A stretch of 64,000 bases of DNA from Plantago ovata (taxonomy: Eukaryota > Streptophyta > Magnoliopsida > Lamiales > Plantaginaceae), in assembly GCA_028274465.1 (NCBI GenBank), contig CM051458.1, positions 86,014,085-86,078,084 of the forward strand. The letters are read 5' to 3'. Under the pieces are notes generated by a model that worked only from the letters and a program-made list of their open reading frames with translations, had not been told where the DNA came from and did not search any database. Of this stretch, positions 50,165 to 62,120 are shown one piece after another; the stretch's first letter is position 1; every line of letters begins with the position of its first letter. The translations under genes were made by a program, and so were the position numbers.

Positions 50165-50310
50165 TTGATATTCGAACTATTACAATTTTCACAAGCATTA
50201 CATAGCTAGTACTCGTAATAAACTAGAAATCATCACGCACATGACGAGAATTGAACCCATAAACTTTACGGTCATGACATCTTAGCCTAACCAATTAAGC
50301 TAGACCTCAT
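50165..50310 (-). mobile_element. Second copy of the tRNA-derived SINE
   Basis: On the minus strand it starts GAGGTCTAGCTTAATTGG followed by TTAGGCTAAGATGTCATGAC. It contains GGGTTCAATTCTCGTC (B-box-like) and continues with the body seen at 24503-24635 (GTAATGCT...GAAAATTGTAATAGTTCG). It keeps a longer tRNA-like 5' end than the other copy. A target duplication could not be defined and the 3' A-run is weak, so it looks older. Confidence 0.78.
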
Positions 50311-52060
50311 TTAGCAATTCAATCGAAATTTGCTTAATTACTGTTCATAATATAAATGAGTTCAATTTAATTCTCAGTTTAAGGCATTCTAAGTTCTATT
50401 CTGATGAAGAAAACAGACCGTAACTTTAAAGCACAAAAATAACATAATTGGAATTATAAGGTGGTGCATTAGAATATAGATGGAGTGAGAAAGTAAAGTT
50501 GTAGGGTTCCTTTAGAGACATAACTTAGTTTATGAGTAAATTGATATTGGTATCGGAGTAGTATATGAGTTGTTTGATTTTTGCGTTCAAACGATGAAAA
50601 AGAAAAGGAAAAAAAAAAAAAGATTGGGTACGGGAGACTGTGACTTGCGTAGCTCAAATCCAAACTTGAAATGGGCCTCTATTTTTGGTCTACCTCTTGG
50701 TTCTTTTACAGCTAAGTTCATGTTCGTTGGCCAGGATAGAGCAGATTCGATACTGGGAAAATTGCATCCAAATAATATTGAGTCAATAATATTTCATACA
50801 AAGTTTGAAGAGGGGAAAAAAAGAAAAAACAAAGCACTGCGTAGCTTTTACTACTCTAGTAAAAATAAATAATAAATAACCACCCGAAATGCAGTTATTT
50901 TCATAGCACAAAACTACAACGGTTAACATTTTGGTCACCTGCGGTTGAACGGATCCTGCCAACCAGTCCGCATGGGACTAGTCATCTCAACTATATAGTA
51001 TATAACAAGAAAATGTTGAGAAGTAGTTATAGTCCAAAAAATTAATTTTCTCCACTACTTTATTATTTTTTAATTTAAATATTTAATTGAATATTATAAA
51101 AAAAATAGCAATTACTTATAAAACTATATACACTAAAATAGAAATTACAAATAAATTAATAAAATTTCAATTTACAACAATGTATTTAATAAAATTATTT
51201 GTTTCAATTCTCATGGGGGGAAAGTTCACGTGAACTAATTTATAATCTATCAACTTTTAAAATTCGATCACAATTTATCACGCGGGTATCCGCGTGTCAA
51301 TATACTAGTTATATTACTAGTTATATTAGTATATACTTTAATGTTATTTTTAGTGATAAATACATAATAGTAGCACATCCACTCTAAAAAAAAACAAATA
51401 TATAGAAATAGAAGTAACAGTTATGACTATATTATCGTTAGATATGCCACCTCCCGCACTAACATGTTTCACATTACACAACACAAACTTGTCACGGCTT
51501 GTAAATCAAGTTAGGATGTAGGGGTAACAACTCGTAAATATTTGCAAATTTCTGATGGGGGGCCGAATGGTCCTGTGATCATTCTTTTGCAGTTTTACTT
51601 ACTGTTACTCTAGAACGTTTCTTTTATCTCCTACAGTCCTACGACCATCGTTTATCTTATAAATTCACTTATTGCTTAAGCAGAGTTGTACAGGCCTAAA
51701 GATCCCAGCAAGCAGACAAAGGTGGTAAAATTTAAAAATAACGGTCTTCCATTCAAACTGAACTAAACATCATAAACATCACATCTAAATTTTCTGAAAG
51801 ATACATAGTATGAATCCACTGTTCCCATGATTGCAATTATTACCAGAGTATACAATGAAACAAAATACATGTAAACCGTAAACCGAACAATCATTTATTA
51901 AGATCAAAATATTGTCAGTAGATGACACCAACATCTGTTTCACAACACATTAGACGACGACACGGTACACTTTAACTAAGACTCACTTTATACTTCCACA
52001 GACCATGTTTGTAGTATTACTTCCTCCACGGCTCGGGACAAACTAACAATCTTCTTATCT
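50311..52060. other. Intergenic DNA, then catalase 3' flank
   Basis: A stretch at about 50390-50423 resembles the centre of the TTCAG foldback repeat at 20230-20520. A 100-residue open stretch (50570-50872) has low-complexity Lys-rich ends and no family match that I recognise. The last ~300 bases before 52061 are probably catalase 3' UTR. Confidence 0.45.
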
Positions 52061-55000
52061 TCACATTGTTGGCCTTACATTGAGGCGAGAAGCAAGTTTC
52101 TGACCAAGGGACTTATCAGCCTGCATAGATAGAATAGAACCAACAATTGACTACTGATTGAACAATGATCCTCAAGAGAAAATCAGACTTAGAAAGGGCC
52201 GAGTAGCATACCTGAGTCCAGTATGAAACCCAGATGCTGCGGATCTCGTGGGTGAGACGAGGATCATTCAAAGTATCAATCCATTGTTTGATGAATCTTT
52301 CCTGCCTGTTGAAGAATATAACAATCGAAAAATGAATCAGATGCAAGTCAAAATCTTTTATTAGGATACTAACAGCTATCACCCCACCTCCCAACACGAT
52401 AATGATCATTTCTTAATGGTGGTTATCCTTCGTCCTAAGATATGACATCTTTACTGACCAGTACTACACATACTACCATTGAACATTCAACCTGAATCTG
52501 AATCTACGACTGAGTAAAATATTCATCTAGAGCAGCGTACACTAACTGTAGTGGGGGTTGAGGAAGCATTTTCAACAGGTATGCAGAGATGTGAGCATAA
52601 ATATCACAAAACGTGAAAGAGGATAGGAAACGTGGCGTACCTGTCAGGTGCCCAAGAACGGTATCTCTCTCCAGGTTGCTTGAAGTTATTTTCCTTTGCA
52701 ATGCAAATCTGGATAAATGAATCACCAATTTTTGTGGATTAATCTGAGAGCTCAAATGAAACCGAATCATCTAATTCCTTAGGACATAAAAACTGTGAAG
52801 AAACACATCTCCTTATTCTAACATATTGAGAAGTAGATAACCATCAGTCATTATCCATAAAGAGATATTTAACCGACTCCAGGAACAAAACGATATACTT
52901 ACCCTATCACGCTTTCCATTCAATGTGACAGGTGGATGTGGGAACCTCTCGGCATGGCGACAGGGATCATACCTTGATGGGAAATAGTTCACCTAGTAAA
53001 ATGCAGACAAATGTCAGAACATCAGAGCGAAATAGCATGGAAGCAACATTTGAACATATGATGAAAGATATAGTAGGTTTACAGCCAATGCCATCTATTA
53101 AAGAGTAGGGAATCCAAAATAAATGAACTCAAAGACAGAAACAGAGCATACCTCCTCATCCCTGTGCATGAAGTTCATGAAACCTTCATGATGATTATTG
53201 TGATGGGCATTTTTGGGGGCATTAACTGGGAGTTGCAGATAGTTTGGCCCAAGACGGTGCCTCTGAGTGTCAGAGTAAGAAAATATCCTAGTTTGAAGCA
53301 GCTTGTCATCAGAATAATAAACTCCAGGCACAACGATGGCAGGGCAGAAAGCAAGCTGTTCATTCTCAGCAAAGAAGTTATCAATGTTCTTGTTCAGAAC
53401 CATGCGACCAACTGGCTGCAGAGGCAGGATGTCCTCAGGCCATGTCTTAGTCACATCAAGTGGGTCGAAGTCAAACCTGTCCTCGTGATCGGGATCTATA
53501 GTTTGAATAAAAAGCTTCCACTCAGGGTAATTTCCCGCCGCAATTGAGTCATAGAGATCCTGAGTGGCATGGCTGTGATTAGCTCCTCCAACCTTAATAG
53601 CTTCATCGGGCAGCAGGCACTTCACACCACAAGTTGGCTTCCAGTGGAATTTCACATAGTGTACTTTCCCAGCCTTGTTAATTAGAGTGTAGGTGTTCAC
53701 ACCAGATCCCTCCATATGTCTGTAATCTTGTGGAATACCCAAATCATCAAAGAGGAAAGTGAACATATTCAAACTTTCTGGATGGTGGGAGAAGAAGTCT
53801 AAGATTCTCCAGTCCTCCTGAATGTGAGATTTTGGGTTCGGCTTCAACGCATGCACCATATCAGGGAACTTCATTCCATCACGAATAAAAAGACAGGGAA
53901 GTTGTTTCCAACTAAATCGAAGTTACCCTGCATCCATGAAAAGGGGTATAGTTAGTCTATATTACATATATGTATCCACACCACTAAAAAGGATTTAGAA
54001 GACAGAATATTCTTGCCGTTCCATTTAAAACTGCAATCTTATTAAAGAAAGGGAAGGAAGACAAATTGATGAATAACTGCAAAGTCTGCAATGTCTATTG
54101 AGTTAAATCTTAAAGATGATCCCAAACAGTGCCCAAATATGTTTTGACTTGTAATGAAATTGCTGTGGTCACTAAAAAAGAATATGTAACTTGAACAGAG
54201 AGAAGGAAATGAAATTACGTACCTCCCGAGTGTAGAATTTCACAGCAAAACCTCTGGGGTCCCTGAGAGTTTCAGGGCTTCCACGTTCATGGATGACAGT
54301 GGAAAATCGAACAATGACAGGTGTCTGAACACCTGGGGCTCTGAGGAAATCAGCACATGTAAGGTGAGTTATATCATGAGTGACCTCAAAGAAGCCCTTG
54401 GCACTGGCACCTCTTGCATGCACAACACGTTCGGGAATTCTCTCACGATCAAAATTAGCAAGTTTCTCCACCAAATGATAGTCTTCAAGTAGAATTGGGC
54501 CTGCACACAACAGTCGCATTAGAAAACCCAAGGTCTCTACTTTGTTGAGTGAATTAGCCAGATGAAAAACAATAATATATAATACCAGGTGACACAAAAG
54601 CTACACCTTTGTATTTCAACTGAAGAATAAATAAGGGGCTGATACTATAGTGTTTATACTTAAAAAATCCCAAATACATGAGTGGGTGTTAAACAGCCTC
54701 AAGGTTTGTAAACATGTAAAAAAGTAGGATGGTTTTGGCTATATAATACATAAACGGAACTACACAAAGACGACTAATCTTCACAAATGATATTCAAGCT
54801 AAAACACACCCATAGAAGCGTGTCATACAAATATATACATACTCAAATGACTAAATCAGCTTGATCACAATTCACAACTAAAAGCCAAACTAGACAGACC
54901 TAATATCATATCATATGCCATACCACAGATAGCAATACACACTAAAATCAATATATCACCACAGGAATACACATTCTTAAGAAAACTAAACATGCTCAAA

Positions 55001-55601
55001 GCCTCAAACATGTTACTACTATAATTAACTCAAAAAAGGTTTCCACATCAATCATGGGGCGAAAACGGAAGGAAATTATTACCTCGGCTTCCAACGGTCA
55101 TAGAGTTGTTATTGTTCCATACTGGAGCACCAGAGTTGGTGGTCATAAAAGGTGAGTTGTAAGCACTCGAGGGCCGGTACTGCACCATACCACAATCAAA
55201 CAGTCAAACACCATAAATTGAACCCTCCAACATAATAAAAGTGCATATTCTCCAACAGATTAAATCCGATTACACCTTTCTAGCTATTTAAACACTCTAC
55301 AAATAAAAATCAAAGTATCACCAATCTGCTTCAATCAGATATCGGCTCCCATAAGCACAATAATCATCAATAACAATATAAAAACAAGCATAATAATTAC
55401 CAGCAAATTAAATACGAGTTAGATAGACAATTAAACCCTATGAAGCTTGAAATCAAAGTTGTTTTTCAATCTTCTTCGATTAGACGATTCGATTACACAT
55501 ACGATTTAAACTCAAATAAACACAATCAATTAATACGTTCAGCATAGAAGCACGGTAAAAAGAAGATGAATCGAAGGAACAGTTACCTTGTAAGGATCCA
55601 T
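52061..55601 (-). CDS. CAT: Peroxisomal catalase with a one-base frameshift in exon 4
   Basis: Heme catalase that splits hydrogen peroxide in peroxisomes. Eight exons: 55601-55587, 55179-55083, 54500-54223, 53927-53152, 52992-52903, 52708-52641, 52305-52212 and 52120-52061, totalling 1,478 bases; plant catalases need 1,479 for 492 residues plus stop. The active-site signature [16 protein letters not shown] gives His65, Asn138 is in LVGNNFPV, and the heme-ligand signature RIFSYSD is in exon 4. The C-terminus ends [16 protein letters not shown], the usual plant peroxisomal tail. The A run at 53887-53891 has five bases where the family sequence ([12 protein letters not shown]) requires six, so the literal reading stops at 53873-53871 after about 148 residues. 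All other exons are intact and in phase, favouring an assembly or sequencing error over an old pseudogene, but a recent null allele is possible. Confidence 0.95.
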
Positions 55602-55694
55602 GGCGAGAGAGAGATAATTGGTCGGAGAGAAAGTTTTGGAGTTTTTTAGAGAGGGAGGAAAAGTGATGAGCTGCGTGTGTTGTCGATGATCAGT

Positions 55695-55706
55695 CTATAT
55701 TTTATA
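55695..55706 (-). promoter_or_regulatory. TATA box of the catalase gene
   Basis: Minus-strand TATAAAATATAG lies about 100 bases upstream of the catalase ATG, a good TATA match in the correct orientation and at a plausible distance. Confidence 0.5.
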
Positions 55707-56300
55707 TTTACAAATAAAAAAGGGATAATTATTATAGATATATTGGTATGGGGCCACGTTTTATTTGGCTCGCAACTCTACGAGTACACCAATGCTAAAA
55801 ATAAGGAATATATTATCCGAACCAGAAATAATGTAATTTTTGTTCTTATCTTTATTTCTGGAAGTAATTATTTTTTCTACATTACAACCACAAATATTGG
55901 GTTTTTTGGGTATTTATTATCGACGTGGTTTTTAATTTATGTAAATATCTTTGTGTTTTTATTGGAATATATCCAATAATTTATGTGTTTTGCAAGTAAA
56001 CTACGTGTGAGTAATTTGCAACTTGAGAAGTAGATTTGCACCCGGAAAATATGGTTGTGGCTGGTTTTACTCTCTTGACTATTTAACTATTTTGATTTTT
56101 GTGTTTGATATGTTCAGTTCAACCGTTCACTTTATTCTTTTCAAATTTGCATACCTGCATTCTACATTATTCATTCTTTATTTTTTTCTAATGCAGAATT
56201 TATATTAAAGCAAACCACACAAAATATCCAATGTTAAGTTACAAACCGTACGGAATTAAAAGAGTCTAAAATGAGTAAATTGTTCAACCAAGAAGGGGAA
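55707..56300. other. AT-rich promoter-side intergenic DNA
   Basis: Upstream of catalase. AT-rich open stretches (55677-55979 and 56023-56208, +) look like chance frames. No element recognised. Confidence 0.45.
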
Positions 56301-56309
56301 TTATCCCAG

Positions 56310-56770
56310 ATAAAGTGCAAAGAACCACAAAAGTTTTGGATTCATCCAAAAGTTCTTTTTCTTCCTTCATTAGTTAGATGATCAGCCACTCCATTTGCTT
56401 CCCTATGCACGAACTGAATCTGTACTGCTTCCATTCTTTCAAAATCTTCAGTAGCGCCCCGCATAAGCTCCTGATACCTTAAGTGCACTGCTACCTCCCT
56501 GTTAAGACATGAAATCAAATATTTAGAGTCGGTTTGGATAATTAGTTTCTTTATGTCAAGCTGAGAGCATAATTGTACTCCTAGCTTGAATGTTTAACAT
56601 TCTTCTGTATAGATGTCTACATCTCCTAAAAATGAGGAAGATGCTCTTATGAATTGGCCCTCATGATTTCTGATAATGCACCCTGCACCTGCCATTTTGT
56701 TAGTTGGACACACACTACCATCAATATTAAGGCAGTATAAAGTTTGAGGTGGAGGTTTCCATTTAACTAG
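56310..56770 (-). pseudogene. RNase H-like (RVT_3) domain fragment
   Basis: Minus-strand reading gives WKPPPQTLYCLNIDGSV, AGAGCIIRNHEGQFIRASSS, YTEEC, a stop codon, LGVQLCSQLDIKKLIIQTDS and finally VQIQFVHREANGVADHL. This is the order of the plant retroelement-derived RNase H domain, with Asp, Glu and Asp positions recognisable. One in-frame stop follows the Glu region. No zf-RVT or RT part is adjacent, so it is an isolated fragment. Confidence 0.8.
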
Positions 56771-56789
56771 GATCGGTCTCTTGTGTTTT

Positions 56790-58870
56790 GGCTGCTTATG
56801 TGCAAGGGTGGAGTGATCTTGTGTAAGACTTAGGAGAGAGGTGTTGAAATTAAAAGTGTTCAGTTGTACTTCATCGAAAATTTTGTCATTTCTTTATCTC
56901 CAAACTATCCCTCAGAAGAGAATTTATTTTTTCTCTTTCCTTTTTTATAAATTATTAAATATACCAATGTAGATTTAGCACATTATATTTATATTAGTGA
57001 ATACAATAATGACTTAATTGAGTGTGTTTTACTCACTAGAACACCATAAAATATATACTAGTATACTTTCTCTCAAAAGTTCGAACTAATTGAACAGAAC
57101 AGAACAGGTATGGAACTAATCATATAACCTGCTTGAGTAGTCCTTAGCGTAGTGCTGAAAGTCTTTAATCGTAGAAATAGAATGAAAAAGACAGAGGAAA
57201 AAAAATGTGGTTATATTTAATTAATACTCGTAATTAATTTATTGAGGAGGTGAGAAGGTCACGACTCACGACTCCTTATCCGAGTTCTGGAATTTATCTG
57301 AACTCTGAAGCAAAGCTATGTGGCTCTAACAAATCCAACCGATTGGATCTTGCCACGTACGCAATTAGCCTCGGTTCATGTGATGGATAGAGAAAAACAA
57401 TTTCGATTTTGGACCGATTATGAGGTCCAGTGTGAACGCAGATTTATGCTTCTTGGGTTGATAAGATTAGCATGGGCCGTAACCCTTCTGGGCCCACACC
57501 AACCTGTTCCTTGACTTCCTTCATTTTTCTTTCATTTTCTCCACATTTTGTTTCTCGAGTGTTTGGCATGACCTGTGAGCATGACCTTTGGGATTGTGGA
57601 GGTGGTTTTGGTTCCAAGTTTCAGAGAAATTAGAGAAGTGTTGCGTAATATAAGTGTGGAGTTATAATAAGGGTAGTGGTTATGAAGTTGAAATAGCAAT
57701 CATAACGTACTAGAAATTATCGTCACACGCATAGCGTGTGCTGTGGTTCATAATTACAAAGTACGGTGAGGTAGTGTAATGTTCGTGTATTTGATTTAAA
57801 CGTAACTAAATGAAAATTTGCAAATAAATAACTAATTAGTAATTAAACTCAACATAAACGATGTCCTTTTAAATGTAAATAGTTTATATAGTCATGCAAT
57901 TAGTAGTTTCGAAATTAACGGTATTAACGTATAAAATATTCCTCCGATGAGTTAAGAACCATCTTATACATCTTTAGACTATTGAAAAATTCAACTTCGA
58001 AATCTGCGATGCACGCGTGTAAAAAATTGTGTACTTCATTAGTTGAATATACTGTTATGTGCGTCATAATCTCTTCCTATTTTGCTTCGTTGATGCCTTT
58101 TGTTATGTACTTTTCAGCACAAAAATTCGCTCATATGTACTTTTCATCACAAAAACAAGGAGAAGATTTAAATATTAAGTTATATTGGTAGTGGGGTTTA
58201 GTTTTAATTTATTAGTAGATTTGTAGTCAATAAGGTATATTGATGGATTATGAAATGGTATATTGATGAATTATAAAATTATTATTAAATAACATGTTCA
58301 AATATGTAAAAGAAATTAAATGGTACAACTAACGGGAAATGTTCAAAATGGTATAACTATTTTTGAATGGATGAAGTATGTAATTATGCAAATTTTGAAT
58401 AGCACTCATTTGTTCACATTCCACCATACATACTCCTAATGACGTGGAACCTAGGACTTCAAAATGGGTGACGTATCCGCACGGATACCTATCGGAAACG
58501 TATCCGTTGTGTTTATGATAATGATGCGGTTGAGATATAAGATTTATATGTTTTTGAGTTTATTGGACATTTATATGAAATTTTTTCTTATCTGGTTGGT
58601 TAGTGTTCACTAAATTTAATAATCTTTAGCTTAAAATGTTAAATATATTAAAAATATTCATATAAACTAAACGTATCCTACACGCATCCGTATCCTATTT
58701 TTTTTAGTTTTGACGTTTCCACATATCCATCTCGTATTCGTATTCGTACCCGTATCCGTGCTTATTAGCGTGCAACACTTATATCCTTAATAACACTCTA
58801 TTCCAATGTGATCCTTCATACTTGAAAAATAACAGATCTAAAAGTCACTTTTAAGTACTTAATACTACTA
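56790..58870. other. Intergenic DNA; degenerate CGTATCC repeats
   Basis: At about 58465-58510 and 58665-58765 there are scattered CGTATCCG/CGTATTCGT units of the type often seen in degenerate plant dispersed repeats. The open stretch at 57320-57514 is not recognisable. No gene is supported. Confidence 0.4.
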
Positions 58871-58875
58871 CTTAC

Positions 58876-59135
58876 TTACTCCTCCGTCCCTATATATCTT
58901 ACCCACTTTAAATTTTTTCAGTTATCTGTGTTCAACTTTGTCAACTAATTACTTATTCTTACAATATACTGATAAAATGTATAATAAAATATGAAAATTT
59001 AGAGTCTATATTTTATAATATAATTTTATTAAATATTTTATTATTTTTTATTATTATATTTTAAAAGTAATTTAAGGTAAAATCTGAAAGCTGTTATCGA
59101 AGAAGTCAAATTGGATAAATTATAATGGGACCAAT
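58876..59135. mobile_element. CTCCGTCCC-type MITE (mariner/Stowaway-like)
   Basis: The left end CTCCTCCGTCCCTATATATC, with an AT-rich body, and the right end GATAAATTATAATGGGAC are imperfect inverted complements. About 255 bp, non-coding. The right terminus is degraded. Confidence 0.55.
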
Positions 59136-59248
59136 TTAGTGATTATCTAACCACAAGAAAGTTAATAATTAGATAAAAAGGCTTAACATTCATACGGTAT
59201 CACGTCAACTCACTTAAGTAGATTTGTAATTCCTCAATCTCTGAGTGA

Positions 59249-60640
59249 TTTTTTTTTTTTTTGAGAAGAAATAAGGTTATAATTAATAACCAGAATCACC
59301 AAAACGTCAGGAGGAGAGAAAGACAACTCTGCCTCAGTACAAATAGAAACAACCACAGCCAATGAAAGGGAAAATCTAAAACTGGGATTTAAAAAACTGA
59401 CAAAGCAAAAACAAACTAAACGCCACAGCAACTCCTCATCCAGGTTCACAGAATTCAAACGGCAGAGAAGTGTATGGCAGTTTGGGCTACCCGGTCCGAT
59501 ATACCGGCCCCAGGCCCGATCATTACTGGCCCATGGGCCGGGCTTGGGCTTATAGCTAGGCCCATGGGCCTGGGCCTAACATCTTGGCCCGTAGGCCCGG
59601 CCCGTGAATATATATATGTCAATATGTATATATATCTATTGAATTTATAATATTTATACATTTTTATTACTAAATGATGTTGTACTTTATACATTTGTAA
59701 TACTTTTATATACTTATAAGATTTCAAGTGATATGCAATCATTTTATATACTATATTTTTTGTATATTTATATAATTTATAAAGTAATTTAATATTAACT
59801 AATTCAATATGTCAAATAAGGATGTTCATGATAAATTTTAAATGATTTAAAAAAGTGATATCAAAATATTTGATCTCAAGCAAAAAGATATAAATTAAAT
59901 AGATTCATCATTCTACAAATACTACACTAGTACATAACTAAAAAAAGAAAAAACATGTTGAATACTACATAAATGAAAAAAAAATCAAAATAGTAAGGCC
60001 CAGACCGGCCCATGATGGGCCCGGGCTTGGGCCTATTGTTCAGGCCCGGTCCGGGCCATGGCCTGGTGCTACTCTTCCCTGGCCCGACCGGGCCTTTGAA
60101 AGCCCAGTCCGGCCCAATGCCATCCCTAGTGGTAAAGGAGTGACACGGCATGTGCGCAAGTTCATTCGCCTCCCATCGGATATGGATCACCTTATGAGCA
60201 TCAAACGAACAAAGTAACTCATGAACATCAACATAAAAGTTGTCATTTGGAGTTGAGGAAGGAGTATAGTGAATAATGTCCAAGATGACTTTAAGAGAAT
60301 GTCCTTCCAGAATCACCTTATTATATCCCAGCTGGCGAACCAACTCCAAGCCAAGTTTTACTGCTAGCAACTCAGCAGTAGGGACATTGTGGGTTGCCTG
60401 CAGTTTCTTGCGGTGCCAGGCTAAGACTAAACCGGTGTTGTCTCGACAAACTGCAGCAATGCCTCCAAGTGCACCAGAAAATGGAACAGTGGCATCAAAG
60501 TTGACTTTCACAAAACCAAGAGAAGGTGGCTTCCATAGACCTTGAACTGAATGTTGTTTATCAAAGGAATCCCCAACAGGTTGGTTCATATACATTTGAC
60601 CTGTGAAACTCAGCAAAATTGAACACAAACTGAACAGTTT
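59249..60640 (-). pseudogene. LINE 3' remnant with RNase H domain, interrupted by a nested element
   Basis: Minus-strand reading from about 60550 gives WKPPSLGFVKVNFDATVPFS, AVCRDNTGLVLAWHRKK, PTAELLAVKLGLELVRQLG, KVILEGHSLKVI and HIRWEANELAHMPCHSFTTR: a plant RVT_3 RNase H domain. The third catalytic Asp of the usual EGDS motif is His here. The frame is broken at about 60130 by a GC-rich element and resumes at about 59470 with SLPFEFCEPG and a stop. A T run at 59249-59262 is the poly(A) of the LINE in minus sense. The 5' end is truncated near 60640; no target duplication was found. Confidence 0.8.
59470..60132. mobile_element. GC-rich-ended hAT-like MITE nested in the LINE remnant
   Basis: Both ends are dense in GGCCCGGGCTTGGGCC-type blocks (59490-59605 and 59998-60115) around an AT-rich core. 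In minus sense the element begins TAGGGATGGCATTGGGCC, the hallmark of a widespread plant miniature element, and ends TTTGGGC...TGCCATA in complementary arrangement. It splits the RNase H reading frame of the host LINE. An exact 8-bp target duplication was not evident. Confidence 0.7.
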
Positions 60641-61014
60641 CCAAAGGGGTCACATTTCCACTCATCATCGAAAGCAACTTTATTTCAATGCAAAGTAGAA
60701 ACAAAATATTTTCTCCATAAAACATTTCATAGAGCAATTATCCCACGGTCTTGTGCTTGTATCCTCAAACACGATTGTTCTTTCTCTTCATGGGGTCCTC
60801 ATGGGTTCCTAAACAAGTTTAAGTGTAGAGGGGTTGGCCTTGAACCAGGTCTTGATTGTTTATTCTATGTTAATACTTTTCTATTTCCTGAATATGTAGC
60901 AGAGTCCGTGAAAAAAGCATCGGGGCTTCCTTTCATATGGTTGCTGGCCCCCGATATCTTTTTCTTTTTGATTCTGATTTTCGTTTTCGTATCATGGATC
61001 TTGGTTCGTGCTTA
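60620..61014 (+). other. Unrecognised open stretch without Met, hydrophobic C-terminus
   Basis: One plus-strand frame stays open for about 130 codons with no start Met and ends at TAA (61012-61014). Its second half is GVGLEPGLDCLFYVNTFLFP, then EYVAESVKKASGLPFIWLL, then a strongly hydrophobic run APDIFFFLILIFVFVSWILV ending RA. This looks like a possible terminal exon or remnant of a membrane protein, but I do not recognise the family. No acceptor site was proven. Confidence 0.25.
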
Positions 61015-61305
61015 ATCCAAAATTATAGCGAAAAAATATAAAATAAAATTATATTAGAAAAGCATACTTAATTTACTTTCATCATATAATTTCATTATAT
61101 CTTTTTGTTGTGTAATTTAGAAGTAATATGTAGTCCTAATTCATTGAAAAAAATTCAGCTAGGAAATTCTTAATGGAACAGGGGAATTACTTTTCATCCT
61201 CACCTAATAATCAAAGCCCAAAGTCATTTTTCTGAGGATGTCTAAGTCTAACAAGTACTCCTATTATAGTATTATTTACCCCCAACCTTTAATATGTCTA
61301 GCTAG

Positions 61306-62120
61306 ACCTGTCATGGATCAAAACCTATTTAACTACCTAAATCTAAATAGAAAAAGTCTACCTAAACACATCCATATAATATACGGGTCTAAATAGATAA
61401 TACCTATTAAAACCCTAATTATATTAGTTTTTACTAATAGGTATTTAGGCACCTAATAGGCCTTAGGTCACAGGAAAAAGAAAAAAAAAACGTAAGCTTT
61501 CTTTTGAGAAACAACTCGCTCCCGTTTTCTTCTTCTTCTCATAAACCACTCGCTCGATCGAAGATATGTGTGTCTCTCTTATTAAACTCTTGTTTAATCT
61601 TCATCTTACATCCTCTTCTTTCTCTCGCTCAATTGTTTTTGCAAATTTGTGCAAATTTATGTTGGAGAATTGCGTTTTGTTTGAGGCACTCCATGTGTTT
61701 GATAATATACCAAGGAGATTATTTGACTTTAAACAATAGGAAACTTGTTGCGGTATTGTATGGCCTTTTGTTGGTTTACTATGACTATGGCCTGTTGATG
61801 TGGGCATTGGTTTAGATTATTAGGTTTATAATGCTGATTTGATTACCATGTGTAATGTGAATGTGATGGTGGCATATTTGAGTTGTCGTATGAAATTTAT
61901 AATGATAATTCTGATTCATTGAGCTGCAACTATCTGCATACACAAAAAGGAAAATAAATAAATAAATTATAAACGGGTTATGAGGTTTACCTCACCCATT
62001 TACAACCTACCTATTTACCCTCATTTGTAAATGGGTGTAAATAGGTGGGTGGTAAATGGATGGATAGCTTACTACACCAAACTCATACCTCACCCAAAAG
62101 CCTAAATTGACACCCTTATG
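61306..62120. mobile_element. Possible hAT-like non-autonomous element
   Basis: The left side reads CTAGACCTGTCATGGATCAA followed by AACC. The reverse complement of the right side reads AAGGGTGTCAATTTAGGC followed by TTTTGGGTG. Both resemble TAGGGGTGTCA-type termini of plant hAT-like elements. Subterminal repeats based on ACCTATTTA/TAAATGGGTG are present in both arms. The interior includes an unrecognised 103-codon frame (61504-61815, +). Target duplication not seen. Confidence 0.4.

Noticed and set aside
53164-53547. 127-codon plus-strand frame
   Set aside because: Antisense of catalase exon 4.
52061-55601. Calling the catalase a clear pseudogene
   Set aside because: Only one base is missing, in a homopolymer, and all splice sites, active-site motifs and the C-terminal targeting tail are intact; a sequence error is at least as likely.
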